Origin: Deltaproteobacteria bacterium UBA1386
Lineage (GTDB): Bacteria; Desulfobacterota; Syntrophorhabdia; Syntrophorhabdales; Syntrophorhabdaceae
Assembly (NCBI GenBank): GCA_002305765.1
Contig: DBQU01000094.1
Location: forward strand, 13,018 to 31,949
Direction: 5' to 3'
Length of the DNA stretch: 18,932 nt
Below, in pieces: positions 7,658 through 15,204 of this stretch (position 1 is the stretch's first letter; every line of letters starts with the position of its first letter). The translations under genes were made by a program, and so were the position numbers. The notes beneath the pieces are model-generated. The model saw only the letters and a list, made by a program, of their open reading frames with translations, did not search any database and was not told where the DNA came from.

Positions 7658-8986
7658 ATGAGTGGAATCTTCGGGTTTATCGGCAGGGGTAACGGCTTCG
7701 CCGAGGTGAGGTCGGGACTTGAGAATCTCTCCCACAGGGGACAGGAAAGCTGGGGCATCGTCTCGGCCTTGAAGGACGGTTCTTTCCAGGAGGCCCGGGG
7801 GTTGGGGTCCATCTTCCAGGCTTCCGGCCTCAGCCGGTCCTATTTCGGGTCCCTTGCGATCGGTCAGGTCCGTTATCCTACCACGGGAGAGACCAACGAG
7901 AGGAACAGCCAACCCATCGTCGGAAGCTTCGGGAAGGAGAAGATCGCCGTCGTTCACAACGGCCATATACCCGGATACAAACGGTTGGTGGAGGAACTCG
8001 GGGGCCTCTTCCAGACAGAGACGGACACCGAGGTGATCCTGCAGGAGATCGCCCGGATGGAAGGCGAAGACCTCCTTGAGAAGATGGAGAAGACCTTGAG
8101 GTTCCTGGGCCGGCAGGCGGCCTTCAGCATCATCATTCTCCATGATGGCAAGCTCATCGCCGCACGGGACCCTTTCGGGTTCAGGCCTCTCTCCATCGCC
8201 AGGAGAGGTGAGGAGGGCGATTACACCTGGGCGTTGGCCTCGGAGACATGCGCCTTTCACGGTCAGTTCGAGTGGATAGGCGATGTCGAGCCGGGACAAA
8301 TGGTGGTCCTCGATGGAGAAAGCATGAAGACCGTCTCCTTCGCGGACCCCGACCCCCATCCCTGCATCGTCGAATGTCTCGATTACGCCTCTCCGGCGAG
8401 CCGGGTCTTTTCAAGAGGCTGTTACGAATTTCGGGAGAAGATCGGCGCTGAGCTGGCAAAGACCGAGACCGAGAAGGCCGACATCGTCGTTCCCATTCCG
8501 CGAGCCGCCATTCCTGCCGCCCTGGGTTTCCATGACACGGCTGGAATACCTTTCAAGGTGGCCATCAGCACCGTGGGCGAGATCGGCAGGGTGTTCATAA
8601 TCTCCAAGGAAAAGGACCGCTTTGCCCAGGCCGAGAAGAAATTCCAGGTCAACGGGGAGCTCGTGAAAGGCAAGGAAGTCTTCCTCATCGATTCGCTTCT
8701 GGTCCGGGGTTCGACGGCCATGGTCCTCATCCCGAAACTGCGTGAGGCAGGGGCGACAAAGATCCACATGCGCCTGACGGCTCCGCCCCCGCGCTTTCCC
8801 TGTCACATGGGAATGGCAATGGCCAAACCCGGGGAGCTTCTGGCCGGGAACCGGGACGACGAGCAACTCAGAAAACTGATAGGCGCGGACACTTTCAGAT
8901 ATATGACGATCGAGGAACTGAAGGGGCTGATGGGGACGCAGTTCTGCGATGCCTGCTTTACCGGAAAGTATCCTTTTTCGGTGTGA
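7658..8986 (+). CDS. PurF-like (amidophosphoribosyltransferase family) paralogue with Cys-to-Ser nucleophile
   Basis: From ATG 7658 (GGGAGG at 7648-7653) the protein has 442 residues, with a class II glutaminase domain (about 1-230) and a phosphoribosyltransferase domain (about 250-430). It is clearly PurF by HRGQES at 26-31, VRYPTTG, HNG at 100-102 and FCDACFTGKYP near the end. Cys236, Cys382, Cys430 and Cys433 match the [4Fe-4S] ligands of Bacillus-type PurF. It begins Met-Ser-Gly-Ile-Phe-Gly where PurF has the catalytic N-terminal Cys before GIFG. In the transferase half, PVPDSG is PIPRAA (279-284), the KNRYxGRTF loop is TVGEIGRVF, and the PRPP motif VDDSIVRGTT is IDSLLVRGST (344-353). I infer that it is not the housekeeping purine enzyme: both active sites are altered while fold and cluster are kept. 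Confidence 0.88.
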   Translation: MSGIFGFIGRGNGFAEVRSGLENLSHRGQESWGIVSALKDGSFQEARGLGSIFQASGLSRSYFGSLAIGQVRYPTTGETNERNSQPIVGSFGKEKIAVVHNGHIPGYKRLVEELGGLFQTETDTEVILQEIARMEGEDLLEKMEKTLRFLGRQAAFSIIILHDGKLIAARDPFGFRPLSIARRGEEGDYTWALASETCAFHGQFEWIGDVEPGQMVVLDGESMKTVSFADPDPHPCIVECLDYASPASRVFSRGCYEFREKIGAELAKTETEKADIVVPIPRAAIPAALGFHDTAGIPFKVAISTVGEIGRVFIISKEKDRFAQAEKKFQVNGELVKGKEVFLIDSLLVRGSTAMVLIPKLREAGATKIHMRLTAPPPRFPCHMGMAMAKPGELLAGNRDDEQLRKLIGADTFRYMTIEELKGLMGTQFCDACFTGKYPFSV

Positions 8987-9572
8987 AAAGGTCACGAACG
9001 ATCACGGTCAGACCTCCTGTCGGTCACAGGAAGACGCGATCTCGCGAGCGGCCGCGGTAAGATCTCCCTGCCCGGCACCTCCAGCCTTTCCGGTGTTCGG
9101 GAACCTGTCCCGCACCGGCATCGATGCCAGCCGATCCTGTGGTCCCGCGGCATCTCTTCCCGTAGAGACCCCATGCCGTATTACTCCGCCTCTCCATGGT
9201 TCTCCCACAATAGCCAGGTGAATTGATCAACGGGACGGCGCTCCCGCGAGGATACGCTCCGGACGATTGACCGGACCCGGAGACGAGCACCCGTCGAGAG
9301 CAAGGGCCCGGGAGTCCCGGTCCCGGTGACAGACACGGAAAATGCGACAGGGAAGGTGGTGAAATTACCACAAAAAAAATGTCCCTTTGGCGACAGACAC
9401 GAACGGGCACTCCATGTAGCATGTAATCAGTCTTTTGCCTGCATTTTGTTATTCACCCTGAGATACGACACCTGCAGCGAACACCTCACCTTGTTCTGCT
9501 TACGCGACCATCTCCCGCGAAACGCCCCCGCGCCACCTGTGGAACAAAGATTCACAAAAGGAGGGGAAACAG
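8987..9572. other. 586-base gene-free stretch
   Basis: I find no supported gene. It contains a hairpin at 9090-9118 (CCGGTG and GGGA pairing with TCCC and CACCGG, no T-tract), the palindrome GGCATCGATGCC at 9118-9129, a GTGGT/ACCAC pair near 9355-9370 followed by a run of eight A, and a 10-base direct repeat GACAGACACG at 9328-9337 and 9392-9401. The last 20 bases hold the strong ribosome-binding site AAAAGGAGGGG of the next gene. Confidence 0.4.
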
Positions 9573-10802
9573 ATGAAACGTTTTATTGCGGTCATGATCG
9601 GTATGGCTCTTGTGTGTGCCGGACTGGGCAGTGCTTTCGCCGCCGGTTACAGCTTCAACGCTCTCGACTATCCTGGGGCTTCGGAGACGCGGGCGTATGG
9701 CATCAACGATTGGGGGGTCGTCGTCGGGTCCCACCAGGGCGCCGGGGAGGTCTACGGCCATGCTTTTGTCCTGAGAGGTGATACGTGGACATCTTTCGAC
9801 GATCCCGATGCCGCCTTCGGGACCAGTCCGCGAGGTATCAATGATTGGGGAAAGATCGCTGGGACCTTCGGGAACAGCATTGGGGATGTCAGCGGTTTTA
9901 CCCTTGCTTTCGGGGTGCGCAGACGCCTTGATTATCCCACCGCGGCGCACACCTTCCTCGGGGGTGTCAATGGCTTGGGCACGGTGGTCGGGTACTACAT
10001 GATCCCTTCAACGCGCAGTTTCGTGCTGAAAGGTACGACCTACACCCTGCTTGACTATCCTCCCACCACTGATGACCCGGAGAACCCGACGGGATGGCTC
10101 CGTGCCCATGACATCAACGATCACGGTGTGATCGTCGGAGGTTGCACCGACGCGAACGGGTCTCACGGCTGTTATTCCAGCGGCGGGGCCTGGGTCCTCC
10201 TCGACTACCCGGACGCGACATCAACAGAGGCCTTCGGTGTCAACAACCACGGCATAATTGTCGGCCAGTACACCGGGGAGGATGGATCGGTCCACGGTTT
10301 TTCCTACGATGGTACGATCTGGAACACCCTTGATCATCCGGGGGCCACCAGCACTATCGCCTATGGCATCAATGACAGAGGGACGATCGTCGGGACCTTC
10401 GAGGACGCGAACGGGACCCATGGCTTCCTGGCAAAGGCCGTGTCCGACCTCACGTCGCTCGCCATCGACATCAGGCCGTGGAGCGCGGAAAACGTGCTGC
10501 ACCTGCTCGAGCGGGGGCTCCTTCCGGTTGCCGTACTCGGCGGCAACGCCTTTGACGCCCTCGGCACGATAGACCTCGGCACCATCAGCTTCGGACGTAC
10601 CGGGGACGAGGACAGCATGGCCTTCTGCAGTCCCTGGGACTGGGACGTCAACGCGGACGGTTACCAGGACCTCATCTGTCTCTTCTGGGTACAGAAGGCC
10701 GGATTCCAATGCGGCGACACCGGGGGCATTCTCAAGGGGATGACACAGGATGGGACCACCCTTGAGGGACGCGACGCGGTGAAGGTCATTCCCTGCCGCT
10801 AG
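9573..10802 (+). CDS. secreted HAF-repeat protein
   Basis: This 409-residue protein has a Sec signal peptide (basic start, hydrophobic core, cleavage near AFA-A at 23-24). Six repeats of about 43 residues follow, each centred on GINDxGxIVG, at residues 43, 88, 131, 180, 222 and 265, with HGF and LDYPGA between them. This is the pattern of the probable extracellular repeat HAF family, likely a six-bladed beta-propeller. Residues 290-409 form a separate domain starting IDIRPWS with VAVLGGNAFD, a Ca-loop-like DVNADGYQD, and four cysteines, found at the end of many secreted bacterial proteins. The ribosome-binding site is strong. It is probably exported or surface-exposed. There is no sorting signal or membrane anchor, and its ligand is unknown. 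Confidence 0.88.
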   Translation: MKRFIAVMIGMALVCAGLGSAFAAGYSFNALDYPGASETRAYGINDWGVVVGSHQGAGEVYGHAFVLRGDTWTSFDDPDAAFGTSPRGINDWGKIAGTFGNSIGDVSGFTLAFGVRRRLDYPTAAHTFLGGVNGLGTVVGYYMIPSTRSFVLKGTTYTLLDYPPTTDDPENPTGWLRAHDINDHGVIVGGCTDANGSHGCYSSGGAWVLLDYPDATSTEAFGVNNHGIIVGQYTGEDGSVHGFSYDGTIWNTLDHPGATSTIAYGINDRGTIVGTFEDANGTHGFLAKAVSDLTSLAIDIRPWSAENVLHLLERGLLPVAVLGGNAFDALGTIDLGTISFGRTGDEDSMAFCSPWDWDVNADGYQDLICLFWVQKAGFQCGDTGGILKGMTQDGTTLEGRDAVKVIPCR

Positions 10803-10847
10803 GGCTGTCGTCCCACGGTTCACCCCCTTTTTGGGGCCGTTCAAAAT

Positions 10848-10875
10848 AAGGGGCAGAGAGATCTCCCTGCCCCTT
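10848..10875 (-). terminator. intrinsic terminator of the minus-strand flavoprotein gene
   Basis: AAGGGGCAG (10848-10856) pairs perfectly with CTGCCCCTT (10867-10875) around a 10-base loop. Read on the minus strand it lies about 30 bases after the flavoprotein stop and is followed by ATTTTGA. The plus side has no T-tract, so it mainly serves the minus gene, although the HAF gene ends just beyond it. Confidence 0.6.
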
Positions 10876-10906
10876 GTCACCTATTCCATCCCGAATCGTC
10901 CGGAGT

Positions 10907-12439
10907 TCAGCTCCAGGACTTTTCCTTCGCCGCGTTGATGCCGGCGTTCCTTCCGAAGACGATGCAGTCGACCGTCGCGTTCCCGCCGACCCTGTTCGCA
11001 CCGTGGACGCCGCCCGTGACCTCGCCTGCCGCGTAGAGCCGCGGGACGATCTTGTTCTCCCTGTCGATCACCTGGCACGTGGTCCCCTTTGTCTGGATGC
11101 CCCCCATCGTGTGGTGCACACCGGCCTGGGTAGGGCTCGCATAGAAAGGAGCGGTGGTGACGGGCTTCAGGTTCTGCGGCTTTTTGCCGAACTCCTCGTC
11201 CTTGCCTTTCGTGACGCTCTCGTTGTACTTCGCGACGGATTCGATGAAGGCCTGTTCCGGGACCTCAAGCTTCGCGTTCAAGATCTTCGCGAGCTCCTCG
11301 AGCGTGTTCGCGCGGAAGGCGAGACCGTCCTTGATGATCTCCTCCGTCATCTTCGGGTTGAACCTCTTGGAGCACTTTTCATCCGCGACCCAGAGGAGCA
11401 CCTTGTTCTTCTGCTTGAGAACAGCCTCCGCCATGACGTCGCGGCGCTGGTCCTCAGCGACGAACCTCTTTCCGTCGAGGTTGACGAAGAGGGCGTGATC
11501 GACACCGAGATTCGTCAGCGAACCGTATTTCTTCGTGAAGTAGTTGCAGGCTATGAGCATCTGGATATAATCCATCCCGTGGACATCGGCCCCTTCGTTC
11601 TCGGCGATGACGATGGCCTCTCCCGTCGCCCATGGCACATTCGTCGTCGGAACCTCGGCGGTCAGGCGCGGATCATGCTTGGAGCGCATCGCAACGTCGG
11701 CGGCGAAACCGCCCGTCGCAAGAATGACGGCCTTCTGGGCCTTGAAGTAGACGTCTTTCCCCTTCTCCGTGACCACCGCTCCCATGATATCACCCTCAAG
11801 GGGTTTCTGCCGGACGAGGGCCTTGAGCTTCACATTCATCATGACGGGGATCTTTCTGGCATCGACCTGGGCCTTCAGGGCCCGTATGATCGAACCTCCC
11901 CTGCCTTTCTTGACAGGGTCGAAGCTCCTCGCCCAGAGGGCTCCGACGGCCGTATAGGGTTTCTCGTCGAACTGCACCCCCTGCTTTTCCAGCCATTTGC
12001 GTCCCTCGAGGGCGTGATACGTCATGTATTTCACCTTCTCCGGGTCGCCCCTGAAGTCGCCGGCCGCCAGCGTCTGCTGATAGTGCTGCTCCGGGGAATC
12101 CTTTATCCCGTACTTCGCCTGCACGTCGGGCTCCGAACAGTTGTAGATCCCGCTCGCGATCGCGGAATTGCCGCCGATCACGACCGCCTTCTCGATGATG
12201 GCGACCTTGCACCCGGCATCGTGGGCCTCGATGGCCGCGGCAAGACCGGAGTAGCCTGTTCCGATAATGAGGACATCCGTTGTCCTGCCCCATTTCTTCG
12301 GAGGCGGCACCGCCTCCACCTTGCCCGGCAGCAACGCTCCCGTCGCCAGGGCTCCCGCCATGGCCACGCCTGTTCCCGTGATGAAGTTACGCCTGCTGAT
12401 GCCCGATACTTTCTCTTCTTTCTTTTCATCCTTGCTCAT
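10907..12439 (-). CDS. Tat-exported FAD-dependent fumarate-reductase-like protein
   Basis: This 510-residue protein starts at ATG 12439, with AAGGAGG six bases upstream. The N-terminus has a twin-arginine signal, SRRNFI at 15-20, followed by a hydrophobic stretch up to about residue 39. The mature part begins with the FAD-binding GTGYSG at 60-65. The conserved flavocytochrome c segments are present: GGNSAIASG, ATGGFA, a DQRRD segment, HHTMGG near 442 and HGANRVGGN near 479-487. In fumarate and urocanate reductases these regions carry the substrate-binding His and Arg. It lacks heme CxxCH motifs and an FMN-binding domain, so it needs an external electron donor. The substrate could be fumarate, urocanate or another enoate; the sequence does not decide. 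A -10 box lies upstream and a terminator downstream, so it is a single-gene unit. Confidence 0.9.
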   Translation of the reverse strand: MSKDEKKEEKVSGISRRNFITGTGVAMAGALATGALLPGKVEAVPPPKKWGRTTDVLIIGTGYSGLAAAIEAHDAGCKVAIIEKAVVIGGNSAIASGIYNCSEPDVQAKYGIKDSPEQHYQQTLAAGDFRGDPEKVKYMTYHALEGRKWLEKQGVQFDEKPYTAVGALWARSFDPVKKGRGGSIIRALKAQVDARKIPVMMNVKLKALVRQKPLEGDIMGAVVTEKGKDVYFKAQKAVILATGGFAADVAMRSKHDPRLTAEVPTTNVPWATGEAIVIAENEGADVHGMDYIQMLIACNYFTKKYGSLTNLGVDHALFVNLDGKRFVAEDQRRDVMAEAVLKQKNKVLLWVADEKCSKRFNPKMTEEIIKDGLAFRANTLEELAKILNAKLEVPEQAFIESVAKYNESVTKGKDEEFGKKPQNLKPVTTAPFYASPTQAGVHHTMGGIQTKGTTCQVIDRENKIVPRLYAAGEVTGGVHGANRVGGNATVDCIVFGRNAGINAAKEKSWS

Positions 12440-12491
12440 GAGAGCCTCCTTTTGCTGATCGATGTTGTCTTTCCGTTGTGGAGCAACATTC

Positions 12492-12521
12492 ATTATAGCA
12501 CGCCCAAGGCGGTTTCGCGAA
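12492..12521 (-). promoter_or_regulatory. promoter of the flavoprotein gene
   Basis: On the minus strand a perfect -10 box TATAAT lies at 12497-12492. The only -35 candidate, TTCGCG, is 18 bases upstream and weak, so an activator may be needed. The leader to ATG 12439 would be about 45 bases. Confidence 0.5.
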
Positions 12522-12660
12522 GATTCGCTGCGTCCCTGTTACCAGCAGGGGCCTCCATCCACTTGTACAGTCCGTAGGGTTCACCCGCACCTCAACACGT
12601 TGACGTGCGGGTAAGACAGGGGCGTCTCAAGGGTGGGATCCATTCTTGAGACGCTTTTTG
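12506..12660 (+). ncRNA. candidate small RNA ending in an orphan terminator
   Basis: Three hairpins follow one another on the plus strand: CCCTG/CAGGG at 12534-12550; ACCCGCAC with TCAAC pairing to GTTGA with GTGCGGGT at 12583-12612; and the terminator at 12622-12654 with a T-tract. No plus-strand gene lies upstream within 1.7 kb, so the terminator must end some other transcript. The 5' end is a guess from a weak -10 (TATAGC, 12494-12499). No known RNA family is recognised. Confidence 0.35.
12622..12660 (+). terminator. strong intrinsic terminator
   Basis: GCGTCTCAAG (12622-12631) pairs perfectly with CTTGAGACGC (12645-12654), with a 13-base loop, followed directly by TTTTTGTTT. This is a textbook plus-strand terminator. 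The opposite strand has no T-tract. Confidence 0.85.
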
Positions 12661-12847
12661 TTTCGATCACTGAGACAGACGCAGTTCCTGGTCCTACCGG
12701 CCCCGGCCATCATCACCCGCTGCACCCCCTTGACAAACTATCCCCATAGTGATGGCCGGGGCACTTAACAACAACATCCGTCTCCACCACACTCCATGAC
12801 ACTGCCCGGTTATGGTATAAGAGAGGAAGGAAAGGGAGATAACAGAC

Positions 12848-13318
12848 ATGCGCGCAACTAAAAAGGAGATAAGGGATCCGGCCGTCCTCGCCGGCCTCTT
12901 GAGGCACTGCCCCGTGGGAAGGCTCGGCACCGTCGGCGCCGACGGGTCTCCCATGATCAAACCTCTCAGCTTCGTCTATCTCGACGGCGACATATACTTT
13001 CACTCCGCCCGCGAGGGAGAGAAGATGGACGACGTGAAGAGAGACGCGCGGGTCTGCTTCGAGATCGACCTCCCCGCCGGATATGTCAGGAGCGACGCGA
13101 GCCCGTGCCGGGCCGGTTATCGTTACCAGAGCGTCATCGTCAAGGGAAGAGCGCTTGTCGTTGAGGACCGTGAGACGAGATTGCGCGCCCTCCGAGCTCT
13201 CATGGAGAAGTATCAGCCCGAAGGCGGCTACGGGCCGTTCCCCGAAGACAAGCTGGCGCTCACCGCCGTCGTCAGGATAGCCATCGACCACATATCCGGC
13301 AAACAGGACCTCCGCTGA
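12848..13318 (+). CDS. pyridoxamine 5'-phosphate oxidase-like FMN-binding protein
   Basis: This 156-residue protein has GGGAGA about eight bases before ATG 12848. The sequence CPVGRLGTVGADGSPMIKPL, then YFHSAREGEKMDDVKRD and VCFEIDL, matches the split-barrel flavoprotein family that includes NimA-like nitroimidazole-resistance proteins (PNPOx-like). The YQSVIVKGRALVVED strand and the final IDHISGKQ are also typical. Members bind FMN or F420 as small cytoplasmic dimers, and many have unknown substrates. This one is not a true PdxH, which is longer and has a different C-terminus. The gene stands alone, 120 bases before the endonuclease gene on the same strand. The intergenic stretch 12440-12847 holds the candidate small RNA and terminator. 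Confidence 0.85.
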   Translation: MRATKKEIRDPAVLAGLLRHCPVGRLGTVGADGSPMIKPLSFVYLDGDIYFHSAREGEKMDDVKRDARVCFEIDLPAGYVRSDASPCRAGYRYQSVIVKGRALVVEDRETRLRALRALMEKYQPEGGYGPFPEDKLALTAVVRIAIDHISGKQDLR

Positions 13319-13437
13319 GCATCTCCTGAAACGTGAATGCCATCCGCCGCCTGTCCGCCCGACGTCCTTCCTGTACCGCGACACCGCCTTGCAAACACCC
13401 CCGTTCGATGCTATCGTATGACACCGAAAGGATATCG

Positions 13438-14667
13438 ATGCCATTTATCGCCGACCTTCATATGCATTCCCATTACTCCATCGCGACGAGCCGGGACATG
13501 ACACCCGAGGGGCTCTGGAAGTGGGCGCAGCTTAAAGGACTGACCGTCATCGGCACGGGAGACGCGATACACCCGGGCTGGTTCAGGGAGCTTGCACGCA
13601 AGCTCGACCCTGCCGGCAACGGTCTGTTTGCGCTGCGCGCCGACATGAGGGAGGATATTATACCCCGCTCCTGCGTGGCAGAGGTCTTCTTTCTCCCGAG
13701 CGTGGAGATAAGCTGCATCTTCACCAGGAACGGAAAGACGCGAAAGGCCCACTGCATTGTCCTCTTCGACGACATGGAGAGCGCGCTGCGTCTCCAGAAC
13801 CGGCTTTCGAAGGTGGGGAACATCTCTTCCGACGGAAGGCCTATCCTCGGCCTCGACGCCAAGAGGCTCCTTGCCATGGTGATCGACGATTGTCCCCGGG
13901 CGCTCTTCATCCCCGCCCATGTGTGGACACCCCACTTCTCCGTCCTTGGCTCGGCCTCGGGCTTTGACTCTCTCGAGGAATGCTTCGAGGAACTCACACC
14001 CCGCGTTCATGCCGTCGAAACGGGCCTCTCTTCGGACCCTCCGATGAACTGGCGCGTCTCGCCCCTCGACCGCCTTACCCTCGTCTCCAATTCCGACGCC
14101 CATTCCCCGCAGAAGATCGGCCGAGAGGCGAACATCTTAAACACCGACCTGTCGTTCGAGGGGATAGCTCGCGCAGTCACGACCAGGGAAGGCTTCGACG
14201 GCACCATCGAGTTCTTTCCCGAGGAAGGGAAGTACCACTACGACGGCCATCGCCCCTGCAAGGTGAGGATGACACCCCGCCAGGCAGCAGACGCCGAGTA
14301 CCGCTGCCCTGTCTGCGGGAAGAAGCTCACGTTGGGCGTTCTCAACCGCGTCGAGGCCCTCGCCGACAGGGAGGCCGGCTTCCGCCCGAAAGCTGCGAAA
14401 CCTTTCACCTCTCTCATCCCTCTCAGGGAGATCATCGCCGACACACTGCGAGCGGGAGCCCAGACGAAGAAGGTGGACAAGGTTTACTTCGACCTTTTAG
14501 AGAAGCTCGGGCCCGAGCTTGCCATCCTCATGGACGCACCACTAACCGACATCACACGCACCGGCCACCCCGATATAGCCGACGCGATCGCCCGCGTCCG
14601 GGCCGGCGACGTCACCATCGAACCCGGCTACGACGGGGAATACGGCCGGGTCGCGATACGGCGTTAG
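13438..14667 (+). CDS. endonuclease Q family PHP-domain DNA repair nuclease
   Basis: This 409-residue protein starts at ATG 13438 (GAAAGGATAT upstream); a longer in-frame start adds residues unlike the family. The PHP metal-binding motif HMHSHYS follows the start directly, with GTGDAIHPGW and SNSDAHSP as further metal-site segments. Cys274 and the CPVC at 290-293 (YRCPVCGKKLTLGVLNRVEALADRE) form the zinc-finger part of EndoQ. EndoQ cuts DNA 5' of deaminated bases such as hypoxanthine and uracil, and at abasic sites. It is best known in archaea and a few bacteria. The length matches stand-alone EndoQ, with no helicase fusion. A terminator-like hairpin follows, so it is probably monocistronic. 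Confidence 0.88.
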   Translation: MPFIADLHMHSHYSIATSRDMTPEGLWKWAQLKGLTVIGTGDAIHPGWFRELARKLDPAGNGLFALRADMREDIIPRSCVAEVFFLPSVEISCIFTRNGKTRKAHCIVLFDDMESALRLQNRLSKVGNISSDGRPILGLDAKRLLAMVIDDCPRALFIPAHVWTPHFSVLGSASGFDSLEECFEELTPRVHAVETGLSSDPPMNWRVSPLDRLTLVSNSDAHSPQKIGREANILNTDLSFEGIARAVTTREGFDGTIEFFPEEGKYHYDGHRPCKVRMTPRQAADAEYRCPVCGKKLTLGVLNRVEALADREAGFRPKAAKPFTSLIPLREIIADTLRAGAQTKKVDKVYFDLLEKLGPELAILMDAPLTDITRTGHPDIADAIARVRAGDVTIEPGYDGEYGRVAIRR

Positions 14668-14682
14668 AGGCAAAGGCATTAT

Positions 14683-15066
14683 CTCTCGCCCGTTCGTCGC
14701 TTGCGTTCCTCTCTCAAGCTCACAGAGGACGCAGAGAGAGGAGGAAAGAGAGAAAAGACTGCCGCCGGCTCTTGGAGCCTCCCAAGATCCGGCGGCCTTC
14801 TTGTCCCGCCGTGCCGGCGGGAGAGAAAGAATATAGTGTTTTTTATCCTGAAGGAGTTGTCCACCTCATCCCCCCTGTCGTCATAGGTCCTATAATCATC
14901 CTCCAGACCCCCCAATACTACCTCACCCCTTAAGACTCCCATCCCCTCGCCCATCGCTCCCACCTGAAACCAAGACTCTTGTTTTGCCTCCCGCGAATCA
15001 GGCCATATCTTTCCTCTGTGTGCTCTCCTCACTAACTTTGTGCCCTCGAGCGAAGCGGGCGAGAGG
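14683..15066. repeat. gene-free stretch bounded by imperfect inverted repeats
   Basis: The left end (14683-14728) and the inverted right end (15013-15066) share CCTCTGTGnGCT at one side and CGGGCGAGAG with a GCGA..AA segment at the other; their middles diverge. The interior contains two hairpins (14761-14796, 14805-14821), the palindrome ATAGGTCCTAT at 14883-14893, and strongly C/T-rich sequence. No transposase or convincing coding frame is present. It may be a small non-autonomous or dispersed intergenic element. The bases from 15067 to 15204 hold only the approach to the MFS gene, with TGTTA/TAACA at 15118-15130. Confidence 0.35.
14761..14804 (+). terminator. hairpin, probable terminator of the endonuclease gene
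   Basis: GCCGCCGG (14761-14768) pairs with CCGGCGGC (14789-14796), and CTTGG pairs with CCAAG inside it. A-rich sequence precedes and CTTCTTGT follows. A second hairpin, CCCGCCG/CGGCGGG with a three-base loop, is at 14805-14821. The T-tract is interrupted. Confidence 0.45.
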
Positions 15067-15204
15067 CAACGTCTTTGGTTTTCCCCCATCTTTTTCTTCC
15101 CCCCCGCGCCGGGTCTGTGTTATGGTAACAGAACTGGCATGGTGGGGAAGGAAGGCCAGTCGCTTCGGGGACAGTGCGAGCGTTGATTTCTTGTTGGAGC
15201 TGGC

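Noticed and set aside
7508..8359. 283-codon open frame on the minus strand
   Set aside because: Antisense to the PurF-like gene; no recognisable motif and no ribosome-binding site.
9090..9118. Stable hairpin after the PurF-like gene
   Set aside because: No T-tract follows on either strand, so I do not call it a terminator.
9328..9401. Two GACAGACACG copies as a possible REP or CRISPR-like repeat
   Set aside because: Only two short copies, no regular spacer series and no palindromic REP structure.
10874..12577. 567-codon open frame on the plus strand
   Set aside because: It is exactly antisense to the flavoprotein gene. Its translation is Leu/Arg/Asp-rich with no domain, while the minus strand has a Tat signal, FAD motif and ribosome-binding site. 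Long antisense frames are expected at this GC content.
12730..12735. Perfect TTGACA upstream of the PNPOx-like gene
   Set aside because: No -10 box at 15-19 bases; CATAGT is only nine bases away.
13980..14933. 317-codon open frame on the plus strand overlapping the EndoQ gene
   Set aside because: Arg/Pro/His-rich frame-shifted reading of the EndoQ gene that runs into the hairpin region; not a real protein by composition.
14679..15089. 136-codon minus-strand frame in the EndoQ-MFS gap
   Set aside because: It spans terminator-like hairpins and inverted repeats, and its composition is low-complexity. Not supported as coding.
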